From contig NZ_BCYP01000007.1 in NCBI RefSeq assembly GCF_001598255.1, forward strand, positions 1 to 64,000: DNA of 64,000 bases, given 5' to 3'. The notes beneath the pieces are model-generated. The model made no database searches, had not been told where the DNA came from, and saw nothing but the letters and a program-made list of their open reading frames with translations. Position 1 is the first letter of the stretch; each line of letters starts with the position of its first letter. The DNA is from Mitsuaria chitosanitabida ATCC BAA-476 = NBRC 102408 (GTDB taxonomy: Bacteria > Pseudomonadota > Gammaproteobacteria > Burkholderiales > Burkholderiaceae_C). Below, one piece after another: positions 1 to 8,926 of this stretch. The position numbers and the translations under genes are program-made.

Positions 1-1
1 C

Positions 2-178
2 GCCGATGCCGATGCCGATGCCGATGCCGATGCCGATGCCGATGCCGAGGCCGAGGCCGAGGCCGAGGCCGAGGTCGAGGTCGAGGTCGAGGTCGAGGTC
101 GACGAGGTCGGCGACGTGGCAGCGGTCGCGGCCGGCGAGCCGGGCAGGACGGGCGAGGGGGACGACGAGGACGGATGA
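2..178 (+). CDS. C-terminal end of an unidentified protein with an acidic DA/EA/EV dipeptide tail (truncated by window edge)
   Basis: The second forward frame is open from the left edge to a TGA at 176-178. It reads as seven Asp-Ala, four Glu-Ala and five Glu-Val dipeptides, then a short Gly/Asp/Glu-rich end finishing DDEDG. After the repeat nearly every codon ends in G or C, as in real genes of this genome, which favours this frame over the Met-Pro frame overlapping it. The upstream body is outside the window, so the function is unknown. A charged disordered C-terminal tail is all that can be seen. It lies 277 bases upstream of the efflux operon on the same strand and could be an upstream neighbour or regulator of it. 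Confidence 0.5.
   Translation, partial: ADADADADADADADAEAEAEAEAEVEVEVEVEVDEVGDVAAVAAGEPGRTGEGDDEDG
5..100 (+). repeat. Tandem hexamer repeat (GATGCC)7-(GAGGCC)4-(GAGGTC)5
   Basis: Sixteen uninterrupted six-base units run head to tail and change by single substitutions in blocks: GATGCC seven times (5-46), GAGGCC four times (47-70), GAGGTC five times (71-100). The length is a multiple of three, so unit gain or loss would keep the reading frame and only lengthen or shorten the acidic tail encoded here. This is a typical slippage-prone microsatellite. Confidence 0.9.
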
Positions 179-455
179 ACCATGCGCGGGCGGGACGAGG
201 GGCCTCGAGGAAGCGGCACGCGGGACGCGGCGCGCGGAAACGAAAGTCATGGGGCGACGGCGTCCGGAGGGCGCTCGTCGCGCGCGAAGGGCGCATGATG
301 GCCGCGCCGCGGGCCGCGCATCAAGCATCTCCGCGAGCGTGGACGGACCTTCAAGGTCTCTCCACATTCCGCGCGCAGCATGCGCCGCCATGCCCAGGAT
401 TCTCACACTCCGCGCGCGCGCGGCTGCCCGCCTCGCCGGCCTCGCGTCCGCGACG

Positions 456-1781
456 ATGACTTCCGTCACCCCCGAGCGCGCGCTCGACGCCCGTCCCTCG
501 CGACGCGCGATCGCCGCGTTGCCGGCTCTGCTGCCCGTGGTGCTCGCGCTCGGCCTGAGCGCCTGCAAGAGCGACAGCGACGCCGCCGGCAAGGGCGCGC
601 CGACGCCGCCCGAGGTGGGCGTGGTCATCGTCGCCCAGCAGGACGCGCCGCTGGCGCTGGAGCTGCCCGGCCGGCTGTCCGCCAGCCAGGTCGCCGAGAT
701 CCGGCCGCAGGTCAGCGGCATCGTGCGCCAGCGCCTCTTCGTCGAGGGCTCGACCGTGCGCGCGGGCCAGCCGCTCTATCAGCTGGACGCCGCCACCTAC
801 GAGGCCGAGCGCGCCCGCACCGCCGCCGCGCTGCAGAAGGCCGAGGCCCAGGCCGGCGTCGCCCGCACCCGCGCCGAGCGCGATGCCGAACTGCTCAAGG
901 CCGACGCGCTGAGCCGCCAGGCCGCCGACGACAGCGCCAGCACCGCGCGCCAGATGCAGGCCGAGGTCGCCGTGGCCCGCGCCGCGCTGGACGCCGCGCG
1001 CGTGCAGCTGGAGCGCACCCGGATCGCCGCCCCGATCGCCGGCCGCATCGAGGTCTCCACCGTGACGGCCGGCGCGTTGGTCACCGCCAACCAGACGCAG
1101 GCGTTGACCACCGTCCAGCAGCTCGACCCCATGCACGTCGACATCGTGCAGAGCAGCGCCGAGATCCTGCAGCTGCGCCGCCAGCTGGGCGGCGAGGGGC
1201 AGGGCGATCAGGGGCCGAGCCGCCAGATCCGTCTGCTGCTGGAAGACGGCAGCGAGCATCCGCAGGCCGGCACGCTGCAGGTCAGCGGCGTGACCGTGGA
1301 CCGCGGCACTGGCGCCGTGACGCTGCGCGCGACCGTGCCCAATCCCAAGGGCACGCTGCTGCCCGGCATGGTGGTGCGCGCCAGGCTGGTCGCGGGCGTC
1401 GACAACGACGCCATCGTCGTGCCGCAGCAGGGCGTGAGCCGCTCGCCGACCGGCGAGGCCACCGCGCTCGTCGTCGGCGAGGGCAACAAGCTCGAGCTGC
1501 GCCGCCTCAAGCTCAAGCGCGCGGTCGGCAACCAGTGGGTGGTCGGCTCGGGCCTGAACGCCGGCGACAAGCTGGTCGTCGAGGGCCTGCAGCGCGTGCG
1601 CGCGAACCAGGTCGTCACGCCGGTCCCGGCGGGCTCCACCAGGAACGGCAAGAAGAAGGGCGGCGCGGAGAGCGCGGCCAAGCCCGCCTCGGCGCCGGCA
1701 TCGGCCGGCTCGGGCGTGGCCTCGGCGACCGCGGCGATCACCACCGCGGCGGCGGCGACGACGGCGCGCGGGAACGTCTGA
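456..1781 (+). CDS. RND efflux transporter periplasmic adaptor (membrane fusion lipoprotein)
   Basis: A 441-residue adaptor of the AcrA/MexA class, linking an inner-membrane RND pump to an outer-membrane channel. The N-terminus has a signal peptide ending in lipobox LSAC, with lipid-anchored Cys37. Then come the first lipoyl half (EIRPQVSGIVRQRLFVEGS), an alpha-hairpin rich in Ala, Glu and Arg, the second lipoyl half (IAAPIAGRIEVST), beta-barrel and membrane-proximal domains, and a Lys-then-Ala-rich tail. The ATG at 456 is preferred because it puts the signal sequence near the N-terminus. An in-frame ATG at 390 is possible, and the frame is open further upstream only through repeat DNA. The stop overlaps the permease start (TGATG), so the two are translationally coupled. 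Substrate is not predictable. Confidence 0.9.
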   Translation: MTSVTPERALDARPSRRAIAALPALLPVVLALGLSACKSDSDAAGKGAPTPPEVGVVIVAQQDAPLALELPGRLSASQVAEIRPQVSGIVRQRLFVEGSTVRAGQPLYQLDAATYEAERARTAAALQKAEAQAGVARTRAERDAELLKADALSRQAADDSASTARQMQAEVAVARAALDAARVQLERTRIAAPIAGRIEVSTVTAGALVTANQTQALTTVQQLDPMHVDIVQSSAEILQLRRQLGGEGQGDQGPSRQIRLLLEDGSEHPQAGTLQVSGVTVDRGTGAVTLRATVPNPKGTLLPGMVVRARLVAGVDNDAIVVPQQGVSRSPTGEATALVVGEGNKLELRRLKLKRAVGNQWVVGSGLNAGDKLVVEGLQRVRANQVVTPVPAGSTRNGKKKGGAESAAKPASAPASAGSGVASATAAITTAAAATTARGNV

Positions 1782-4700
1782 TGGCCTCGTTCTTCATCGA
1801 CCGGCCCATCTTCGCGTGGGTCATCGCGATCGTGATCATGCTGGCCGGCGGCGCGGCGGTGATGGTGCTGCCCTTGGAGCGCTATCCCGACATCGCCCCG
1901 ACCCGCATCTCGATCAACACCAGCTACCCCGGCGCGGCCGCCAAGGCCATCGAGGACTCGGTCACCCAGGTGATCGAGCAGAACCTCAAGGGCATCGACG
2001 GGCTGTTCTCCATGGAGTCCTCGAGCAACGCCTCGGGCGGCGCCAGCACGGTGCTGAGCTTCGTCGCCGGCACCGATCCGGACCTGGCGCAGATGCAGGT
2101 CCAGAACAAGGTCTCGCAGTCGCTGTCGCGGCTGCCGCAGGCGGTGCAGGCGCAGGGCGTGCGGGTCACCAAGGCCGGCACCGAGCCGCTGATGGTGGCC
2201 ATGCTCACCAGCGAGGACCCGGGCGTGAGTTCCGCCGACCTGGGCGACTACCTGTCCAGCACGCTGCAGGACATCATCAGCCGCGTCGAGGGCGTGGGCG
2301 ACATCAACGTCTTCGGCTCCGGCTACGCGATGCGCATCTGGCTGGACCCGACCAAGCTGCAGCGCTACGCGCTCGTGCCCGGCGACATCCGCAACGCGCT
2401 GCTGGCGCAGAACACCGAGGTCTCGGCCGGCCAACTGGGCGCGCAGCCCGCGCCGGAGGGCCAGCGCCTGACGGCCATCATCACCGCGCGCGCCAAGCTG
2501 CAGACGCCGGAGCAGTTCCGCAAGATCGTGCTGCGCGTGCAGCCCGACGGCTCCGCGCTGCGCCTGGGCGACGTGGCCCGCGTCGAGCTGGGCCGCGACA
2601 GCTACACCACCAACGTGCGCAGCAGCGGCACGGTGGCGGCCGGCATGGCCATCCTGCCGGCCTCGGGCGCCAACGCGCTCAAGACGGCCGAGCTGGTCAA
2701 GGCCAAGTTCCATGAGCTCGAACCCTTCTTCCCGCACGGGATGAAGATCACCTTCACCTACGACACCACGCCGTTCATCAGCGTGTCCATCGAGGGCGTG
2801 ATCCACACGCTGATCGAGGCCATGGTGCTGGTGGTCGCGATCATGTACCTGTTCATGCAGAACCTGCGCGCGACGCTGGTCCCGGCGATCGCCGTGCCGG
2901 TGGTGCTGCTCGGGACCTTCGGCGTGCTGGCGCTGGCGGGCTACTCGATCAACTCGCTGACCATGTTCGGCCTGGTGCTGGCGATCGGTCTGCTGGTCGA
3001 CGACGCGATCGTCGTCGTCGAGAACGTCGAGCGCCTGATGCGCGAGGAGGGCCTGAGCCCCCGCGACGCGACCCGCGCCAGCATGAAGGAGATCAGCGGC
3101 GCCCTGGTGGGCATCGCGGTCGTGCTGTCGGCGGTGTTCATCCCGATGGCCTTCTTCGGCGGCTCCACCGGCATGATCTATCGCCAGTTCTCGATCACGG
3201 TCGTGAGCGCGATGGTGCTGTCGGTGTTCGTCGCGATGAGCCTCTCGCCCGCGCTGTGCGCGACCGTGCTCAAGCCGGTCCACAAGGGCGAGCATGCGGC
3301 CCACGGCGGCCCCTTCGGCCAGCAGCTGGACTGGTTCTTCGGCGGCTTCAACCGCCAGTTCGACCGCTTCACCGACCGCTACGTGACTCGCGTGCGCTGG
3401 CTGACGGCCCGCGGCGTGCGCAGCTTCCTGGTGTACCTGCTGCTGATCGCGGGCCTGGCGGCGCTGTACCGGACGCTGCCGACCTCCTTCCTGCCGGACG
3501 AGGACCAGGGCAGCCTGCAGATCCAGGTCCGGATGGCGCCGGGCGCGACCTCCGAGCGCATGGAGGCGGTGGCCCAGAGCATCGAGGCCTACCTGGGCCA
3601 GCAGCAGGAAGTGCAGTTCTACAACCTCGTGCGTGGCGCCAACGGCGACCAGGGCTCGGGACAGGGCTTCATCCGCCTGAAGGACTGGGGCGACCGACCC
3701 GCGGCGGCCCAGTCGGCCGGCGCGCTGGCCGAGCGCTTCAGCCGCGAGCTGGGCAAGAAGGTGCGCGACGCCAACATCTACGTCGTGCAGCCGCCGACGG
3801 TGCGCGGCCTGGGCGGCAGCGCGGGCATCCAGCTCTTCCTGCAGGACCTGGGCGGCGTGGGCTCGGAGGCGCTGATCGAGGCGCGCGACCGCCTGATCGA
3901 CCTGGCCAACGCGCGGCCCGAGTTGACCCGCGCGCGCACCAACAGCCTGACCGAGACCCCGCAGCTGCAGATCGACATCGACGACCACAAGGCCGGCACG
4001 CTGGGCGTGACGACCACGACGATCAACGACACGCTGTCGATCGCGCTGGGCAGCAGCTACGTCAACGACTTCATCGACCGCGGCCGCGTCAAGCGGGTGC
4101 TGGTGCAGGGGGAGGGCGCCTACCGCGCCGATCCCGACGCGCTGCGCCATTGGTACGTGCGCAATGCCAGCGGGGAGATGGTGTCCTTCGCCGCCTTCGC
4201 CACCGCCGGCTGGACCAACGGGCCGCGCCAGCTGGTGCGCTACAACGGCAGCGCCGCCTACGAGATCCAGGCCGACGTGCAGCCGGGCGTGAGCTCGGGC
4301 GCGGCGATGCGCGCGATGGAGCAGATCCTGCGCGAGATGCCGCCCGGCGTGGGCTTCGAGTGGTCCGGCCGCAGCTACCAGGAGCGGCTCTCTGGCGACC
4401 AGGCGCCGCTGCTGTACGCGGTGTCGGTGCTGTTCATCTTCCTGTGCCTGGCCGCCTTGTACGAGAGCTGGTCCGTGCCCTTCAGCGTGATGCTGGTGGT
4501 GCCGCTGGGCATCATCGGCGCGCTCGCGGCCAGCCACCTCGGCGGGCAGATGAACGACGTCTTCTTCCAGGTGGGCCTGCTCACGACGGTGGGCTTGTCG
4601 GCGAAGAACGCGATCCTGATCGTGGAGTTCGCCGAGACCTTGCTGGGACAGGGCATGTCGCTGCTCGAGGCCACGCTCAAGGCCTGCAAGCAGCGTCTGC

Positions 4701-4984
4701 GACCGATCCTGATGACCTCGCTCGCCTTCATGATGGGCGTGCTCCCGCTGGCGCTGGCGCGCGGCGCGGGCTCCGGCTCGCAACGCGCGATCGGCGTGGG
4801 CGTGCTTGGCGGCATGGGTTCGGCGACGCTGCTGGGCATCTTCTTCGTGCCGCTGTTCTACCTGTGGGTGAAGCAACGGTTCAGCAGGGCGGGCAAGCCG
4901 TCGCCCGCGCATGGCGCGCAGGACGCCTCGGCCATCGCGGCCGACGGCAAGGACCATGGCATCGACGACGCGGAGGTGGCATGA
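1781..4984 (+). CDS. RND efflux permease, HAE1 family (AcrB/MexB/MexF-like)
   Basis: A 1067-residue proton-driven inner-membrane pump of normal HAE1 length. It begins with the family-typical MASFFIDRPIFAWVIAI and shows two repeats of transmembrane bundle plus large periplasmic loop. TM4 carries the proton-relay pair Asp407-Asp408 (GLLVDDAIVVVEN), at the same numbers as in E. coli AcrB. The partner Lys/Arg region lies in the second half near VGLSAKNAILIVEFAE. It is the middle gene of an adaptor-permease-channel operon, with overlaps of one base upstream and four bases downstream (ATGA). It should form a trimer exporting hydrophobic drugs, solvents or signals. The actual substrate cannot be read from sequence. 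Confidence 0.95.
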   Translation: MASFFIDRPIFAWVIAIVIMLAGGAAVMVLPLERYPDIAPTRISINTSYPGAAAKAIEDSVTQVIEQNLKGIDGLFSMESSSNASGGASTVLSFVAGTDPDLAQMQVQNKVSQSLSRLPQAVQAQGVRVTKAGTEPLMVAMLTSEDPGVSSADLGDYLSSTLQDIISRVEGVGDINVFGSGYAMRIWLDPTKLQRYALVPGDIRNALLAQNTEVSAGQLGAQPAPEGQRLTAIITARAKLQTPEQFRKIVLRVQPDGSALRLGDVARVELGRDSYTTNVRSSGTVAAGMAILPASGANALKTAELVKAKFHELEPFFPHGMKITFTYDTTPFISVSIEGVIHTLIEAMVLVVAIMYLFMQNLRATLVPAIAVPVVLLGTFGVLALAGYSINSLTMFGLVLAIGLLVDDAIVVVENVERLMREEGLSPRDATRASMKEISGALVGIAVVLSAVFIPMAFFGGSTGMIYRQFSITVVSAMVLSVFVAMSLSPALCATVLKPVHKGEHAAHGGPFGQQLDWFFGGFNRQFDRFTDRYVTRVRWLTARGVRSFLVYLLLIAGLAALYRTLPTSFLPDEDQGSLQIQVRMAPGATSERMEAVAQSIEAYLGQQQEVQFYNLVRGANGDQGSGQGFIRLKDWGDRPAAAQSAGALAERFSRELGKKVRDANIYVVQPPTVRGLGGSAGIQLFLQDLGGVGSEALIEARDRLIDLANARPELTRARTNSLTETPQLQIDIDDHKAGTLGVTTTTINDTLSIALGSSYVNDFIDRGRVKRVLVQGEGAYRADPDALRHWYVRNASGEMVSFAAFATAGWTNGPRQLVRYNGSAAYEIQADVQPGVSSGAAMRAMEQILREMPPGVGFEWSGRSYQERLSGDQAPLLYAVSVLFIFLCLAALYESWSVPFSVMLVVPLGIIGALAASHLGGQMNDVFFQVGLLTTVGLSAKNAILIVEFAETLLGQGMSLLEATLKACKQRLRPILMTSLAFMMGVLPLALARGAGSGSQRAIGVGVLGGMGSATLLGIFFVPLFYLWVKQRFSRAGKPSPAHGAQDASAIAADGKDHGIDDAEVA

Positions 4985-6477
4985 AGCGCGCGATCGCCCT
5001 GATCCCCGTCGTCATCGGGCTTGGCGGCCTGACGGCCTGCGGCAGCCTGGCCCCCGCGGACGGCGGGGCCAAGCCGCCGATGCGGGAGGATTTCCGCGTC
5101 GTGACGCCGGCGGCGAGCGCCGCCTCGGCGCTCGCGCCGATCGCCGCGGCCACCGGCGCGAGCGCGCCGGCCTCATCGTCGTCCGCGTCGTCGCTGGCTG
5201 CGTCGACTTCCACGTCGGCGTCGACGGCGACCGCCGACGCCGCCAACGAGTGGTACGGCTTCTTCGCGGACGAGCGCATCGACCGCGTGGTCGCCATCGC
5301 GCTCGACCAGAGCCGCAGCCTGCGTGCCAGCACGGCGGCGGTGGCGCGCGTCCGCGCGCAGTACCGCATCGCGGAGTCCGATCGACTGCCGCAGCTGTCG
5401 GCGGGCGTGTCGGCGACGCGCCAGCGCACGGCGACCAGCGGCGCGGCCACGACCTACGCGGCCAACCTCGGCCTGGCGGCCTACGAGATCGATCTCTTCG
5501 ATCGCCTCGGCAGCCTGGAGGGGGCGGCGCTGTCGCGCTTCCTGGCCGAGGAGGAGAACCAGCGCAGCGCGCGGCTGAGCCTGGTGGCCGAGGTCACCAA
5601 CGCCTGGCTGACGCTGGCGGCGGAGCGGCAACGCCTGCTGCTGGCCGAGCAACTGCGCGACAGCCAGCGCCGCACGCTGGACCTGACCGAGCGCCAGTAC
5701 CAGCTGGGCGCGACCTCGGGCCTGGACCGCGCGCGGGCGCGCACCGCCTTCGAGTCGGCACGCGGCGACGCGGCACGCAGCGCGGGCGCGGTGGAACAGG
5801 CGCGGTTGCGGCTGGAGCTGCTCGCCGGCCAGCCGCTCCCCGACGCGCTGCTGCCCACCGGCCAGGACACGCGCGCCGCGACGGCATTGCCGGAGCTCCC
5901 CGGCGGCCTGCCCGCCGACGTGCTGCTGCGGCGGCCTGACCTGCGCGCGGCCGAGCAGCGCCTGCGCGCCGCGTCCTTCGACGTCGGCGCCGCGCGCGCG
6001 GCGCGCTTCCCGCGCCTGACGCTGACCGCCAGCGCCGGCACCCGCAGCAGCGACCTGGACGAGCTGTTCAAGTCCGGCAGCGGCGTGTGGAGCCTGATGC
6101 CCTCGATCGACCTGCCGATCTTCGACGGCGGTGCCCGCAAGGCCCGGGTCGAGGTCAGCGAGGCCACGCGCCAGGAGGCGATCGCGGGGTACGAGCTGGC
6201 GCTGCAATCGGCCTTCCGCGAGGTGGCCGACGCGCTGGCGGTGCGGGATCGCCTGGCCGAGCGGCTCGATGCGCAGCAGGCGCAGGTCGCGGCCGCGGAG
6301 CAGACCCTGCGGCTGGCCGAGCAGAGCTATCGGCTGGGCAGCATCAGCCAGCTGGAGCTGCTGGACGCGCAGCGGCAGCTGGCCGCGGCGCGCCAGCAGC
6401 TCGTGACGCTGCGGCAGACCGAGCAGGCCAATCGCGTGGAACTGATGCGGGTGCTGGGCGGTCGCTGGCAGGGCTGA
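4981..6477 (+). CDS. Outer-membrane efflux channel lipoprotein (NodT/OprM family)
   Basis: A 498-residue TolC-type channel completing the RND pump. The signal peptide ends in lipobox LTAC, giving a lipidated Cys20. Two outer-membrane efflux protein repeats follow, recognisable by QYQLGATSGLDRARAR in the first and SYRLGSISQLELLDAQRQL in the second, and by LPADVLLRRPDLRAAEQRLR between them. Residues about 40-85 form an unusual Ala/Ser/Thr-rich low-complexity stretch before the first helix, longer than the usual linker. The start overlaps the permease stop by ATGA. Confidence 0.93.
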   Translation: MKRAIALIPVVIGLGGLTACGSLAPADGGAKPPMREDFRVVTPAASAASALAPIAAATGASAPASSSSASSLAASTSTSASTATADAANEWYGFFADERIDRVVAIALDQSRSLRASTAAVARVRAQYRIAESDRLPQLSAGVSATRQRTATSGAATTYAANLGLAAYEIDLFDRLGSLEGAALSRFLAEEENQRSARLSLVAEVTNAWLTLAAERQRLLLAEQLRDSQRRTLDLTERQYQLGATSGLDRARARTAFESARGDAARSAGAVEQARLRLELLAGQPLPDALLPTGQDTRAATALPELPGGLPADVLLRRPDLRAAEQRLRAASFDVGAARAARFPRLTLTASAGTRSSDLDELFKSGSGVWSLMPSIDLPIFDGGARKARVEVSEATRQEAIAGYELALQSAFREVADALAVRDRLAERLDAQQAQVAAAEQTLRLAEQSYRLGSISQLELLDAQRQLAAARQQLVTLRQTEQANRVELMRVLGGRWQG

Positions 6478-6498
6478 GTTTTGTAGACTGCCGCCTTG

Positions 6499-7293
6499 AT
6501 GAACGCACCGGATCGCCTTTCCCCCGCCCGTCCCGACCCCATCCCGGGGGACGACGCCGTCAGGCCGGCGCCCATGCCACCCACGCCGCGCTTCGATCGA
6601 CTCGACGCGCTGCGCGGGCTGGCGATGGTGTGGATGACCGCCTTCCACTTCTGCTTCGACCTGAGCTACTTCCGGGTCATCGCGCAGGACTTCTACCGCG
6701 ATCCGTTCTGGACCTGGCAGCGCAGCGCCATCGTCAGCCTCTTCCTGCTGTGCGCGGGAGCGGGTCAGGCGGTCGCGGTGGGGCAGGGGCAGACCTCCTT
6801 CCGCTTCTGGCGGCGCTGGGGCCAGATCATGGGCTGCGCTCTGCTGGTGTCCATCGGCTCCTACGGGATGTTCCCGCGCTCGTTCATCAGCTTCGGCGTG
6901 CTGCACGGCATGGCGCTGATGCTCATCCTCACCCGCTTCGGCTTCTCGCGGCTGCCCGACATCGCGCTGTGGGCCCTGGGCGCGGTCGCGATCGCGCTGC
7001 CCTTCCTGGTCCAGCATCCCTTCTTCGACACCCGCACCACGAATTGGGTCGGGCTGGTCACGCACAAGCCGCTGACCGAGGACTACGTCCCGCTGCTGCC
7101 CTGGCTGGGCCCGATGCTGTGGGGCTTCGCGCTGGCGCGCACCGAGGCGGTCCGCGACTGGATGCGGCGTCCGCTGCCGGGCCTGACACGGCCGCTGGCG
7201 GGGCTCGGGCGCTGGTCGCTGTCCTACTACATGGTCCACCAGCCGGTGCTGATCGGTGCCCTGATGGGCGCGCGGCAGCTGGGGTGGATCTGA
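6499..7293 (+). CDS. DUF1624 membrane protein, heparan-alpha-glucosaminide N-acetyltransferase-like
   Basis: A 264-residue polytopic membrane protein. After about 30 disordered residues it shows the family start RFDRLDALRGLAMVWMTAFH, whose conserved Asp-x-x-Arg-Gly and TM1 His are the hallmark of the DUF1624/acyltransferase-3-like fold. Several hydrophobic helices follow, with HGMALMLILTRFG in the middle and LSYYMVHQPVLIG at the end. Family members are thought to transfer acyl groups across the membrane to sugars, but the substrate here is unknown. The ATG at 6499 is used, although a TTG directly before it (6496) is also in frame. It lies 21 bases after the efflux operon and 21 bases before rlmB. 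Confidence 0.8.
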   Translation: MNAPDRLSPARPDPIPGDDAVRPAPMPPTPRFDRLDALRGLAMVWMTAFHFCFDLSYFRVIAQDFYRDPFWTWQRSAIVSLFLLCAGAGQAVAVGQGQTSFRFWRRWGQIMGCALLVSIGSYGMFPRSFISFGVLHGMALMLILTRFGFSRLPDIALWALGAVAIALPFLVQHPFFDTRTTNWVGLVTHKPLTEDYVPLLPWLGPMLWGFALARTEAVRDWMRRPLPGLTRPLAGLGRWSLSYYMVHQPVLIGALMGARQLGWI

Positions 7294-7314
7294 GAGCGGC
7301 GACAATCGCGCCCC

Positions 7315-8073
7315 ATGAACGCTCCTTCCAAGACCCAGATCCTGTTCGGCTTCCACGCCGTCACCGTGCGGCTCAAGACCGCCCCCGAGTCGGTGCAGGA
7401 GATCCATTTCGACGGCACGCGCAAGGACCAGCGCATGCGCACGTTCCTGGACAAGGCCCAGGCGGCCGGGGCCAAGCTGGTCGAGAGCGACGACGACCGG
7501 CTGCAGAAGCTGGGCGGCTCGCACCGTCACCAGGGCGTGGTGGCGCGGGTCAAGGCCGTGGCGCAGTCGCACTCGCTGGACGAGGTGCTGGACGACGTCG
7601 AGGGCCCCCCGCTGGTGCTGGTGCTGGACGGCGTGACCGATCCGCACAACCTGGGCGCCTGCCTGCGGGTGGCCGACGGCGCCGGCGCGCACGCGGTGGT
7701 CGCCCCGAAGGACCATTCGGTCGGCCTGAACGCCACGGTGGCCAAGGTGGCCAGCGGCGCGGCCGAGACCGTCCCCTATCTCATGATCACCAACCTGGCG
7801 CGCACGCTCAACGAGCTCAAGGAGCGCGACATCTGGGTGATCGGCACCTCGGACCAGGCGGAGAAGACCCTGTACGACCTGGACCTGACCGGTCCGGTGG
7901 CGCTGGTGCTGGGCGCCGAGGGCGACGGCATGCGCCAGCTCACCGCCAAGACCTGCGACGAACTGGTGCGCATCCCCATGCAGGGCGCGGTGGAGAGCCT
8001 GAACGTCTCCGTCGCGGCCGGTGTCAGCCTGTACGAGGCGCTGCGCCAGCGTCAGGCCAAGGCCAAGGGCTGA
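7315..8073 (+). CDS. rlmB: 23S rRNA (guanosine-2'-O)-methyltransferase RlmB
   Basis: A 252-residue SpoU-class (SPOUT) RNA methyltransferase that 2'-O-methylates G2251 in the peptidyl-transferase loop of 23S rRNA. The N-terminal RNA-binding substrate domain (about residues 8-85) is followed by the knotted catalytic domain. Its three motifs are clear: DGVTDPHNLGACLRVADG (motif 1 with the catalytic Asn/Arg), LVLGAEGDGMR (motif 2), and IPMQGAVESLNVSVAAGV (motif 3, SAM knot). Length and spacing match E. coli RlmB. Confidence 0.95.
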   Translation: MNAPSKTQILFGFHAVTVRLKTAPESVQEIHFDGTRKDQRMRTFLDKAQAAGAKLVESDDDRLQKLGGSHRHQGVVARVKAVAQSHSLDEVLDDVEGPPLVLVLDGVTDPHNLGACLRVADGAGAHAVVAPKDHSVGLNATVAKVASGAAETVPYLMITNLARTLNELKERDIWVIGTSDQAEKTLYDLDLTGPVALVLGAEGDGMRQLTAKTCDELVRIPMQGAVESLNVSVAAGVSLYEALRQRQAKAKG

Positions 8074-8150
8074 CCGCCGATCGCGCCGCGCCGGGCCCGT
8101 GAGGGCGCCGACCGGGCACGCGACTTGCGACGCGAGATAATCGCGCCACT

Positions 8151-8198
8151 GCGGCCCCTCGGGGCCGCTCCAACATCCGAAGGGCCCCGCGCGGGGCC
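8151..8198. promoter_or_regulatory. Two GC-rich hairpins in the leader of upp
   Basis: Two strong inverted repeats lie 29 to 76 bases upstream of upp: an 8-bp stem with a two-base loop at 8151-8168, and a perfect 16-base palindrome at 8183-8198. Both contain GGCCCC/GGGGCC cores, so they could also pair with each other as alternative structures. There is no U tract, so they are not an obvious terminator for rlmB. A leader control element is possible but unproven. Confidence 0.4.
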
Positions 8199-8226
8199 GC
8201 TTCCCCTTACCGGATCGCACATCGCC

Positions 8227-8859
8227 ATGGCCGTCATCGAAGTCACGCACCCCCTCGTCAAGCACAAGATCGGCCTGATGCGGGAGGGCGACATGTCCAC
8301 CAAGAAGTTCCGCGAGCTGACCAACGAGGTCGCCCGCCTGCTGGCCTACGAGGCGACGGCGGACTTCCCGCTCGAGAAGACCACCATCGAGGGCTGGTGT
8401 GGCCAGGTCGAGATCGACCAGATCGCCGGCCGCAAGGTCACCGTGGTGCCCATCCTGCGCGCGGGCCTGGGCATGCTGGACGGCGTGCTGGACATGATGC
8501 CCAACGCCAAGGTCAGCGTCGTCGGCCTGGCCCGCGACCACGAGACCCTGCAACCGGTGAACTACTTCGAGAAGTTCGTCGGTCAGCTGGACCAGCGCAC
8601 GGCGCTGATCATCGACCCGATGCTGGCCACGGCCGGCTCGATGATCGCCACGGTGGACCTGCTGAAGAAGCGCGGCTGCAAGGACATCCGCGCGCTGGTG
8701 CTGGTGGCGGCCCCCGAGGGCGTGGCCGCGCTGACGAAGGCCCATCCGGACGTCCGCTGCTGGACCGCCGCGATCGACTCCCACCTCAACGAGGACGGCT
8801 ACATCATCCCGGGCCTGGGCGACGCCGGCGACAAGATCTTCGGCACCAAGGACGTCTGA
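8227..8859 (+). CDS. upp: Uracil phosphoribosyltransferase
   Basis: A 210-residue cytosolic salvage enzyme converting uracil and PRPP to UMP. Visible signatures are the N-terminal [14 protein letters not shown], the [13 protein letters not shown] segment, the PRPP-binding [13 protein letters not shown] and the uracil-binding C-terminus [13 protein letters not shown]. Length equals that of E. coli Upp (about 208 residues). The frame is open upstream, but the ATG at 8227 matches the conserved N-terminus. It is followed by a terminator at 8881. Confidence 0.96.
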   Translation: MAVIEVTHPLVKHKIGLMREGDMSTKKFRELTNEVARLLAYEATADFPLEKTTIEGWCGQVEIDQIAGRKVTVVPILRAGLGMLDGVLDMMPNAKVSVVGLARDHETLQPVNYFEKFVGQLDQRTALIIDPMLATAGSMIATVDLLKKRGCKDIRALVLVAAPEGVAALTKAHPDVRCWTAAIDSHLNEDGYIIPGLGDAGDKIFGTKDV

Positions 8860-8880
8860 GTCCTACCGAACTTCCATGCG

Positions 8881-8908
8881 AACGGGACGCCGAGGCGTCC
8901 CGTTTCTC
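8881..8908 (+). terminator. Intrinsic terminator after upp
   Basis: A 10-bp perfect stem (AACGGGACGC with its complement), a CGAG loop and a short T run lie 21 bases after the upp stop. It also sits just past the 3' end of the convergent glycosyltransferase gene, so it may act on both strands. Confidence 0.75.
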
Positions 8909-8926
8909 ATGGGCGGCGAGGCGGGC

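Noticed and set aside
5-100. Tandem repeats as a CRISPR array
   Set aside because: Six-base units without spacers; a microsatellite in a coding frame.
6-455. Continuation of the adaptor frame upstream as a Met-Pro repeat protein
   Set aside because: This is the repeat DNA read in another frame. The D/E frame has the coding-like third positions, and the adaptor needs its lipoprotein signal near the N-terminus.
1208-4957. 1249-residue antisense frame over the RND permease
   Set aside because: High-GC shadow of a certain gene; composition is Arg/His/Ala-rich with no domain.
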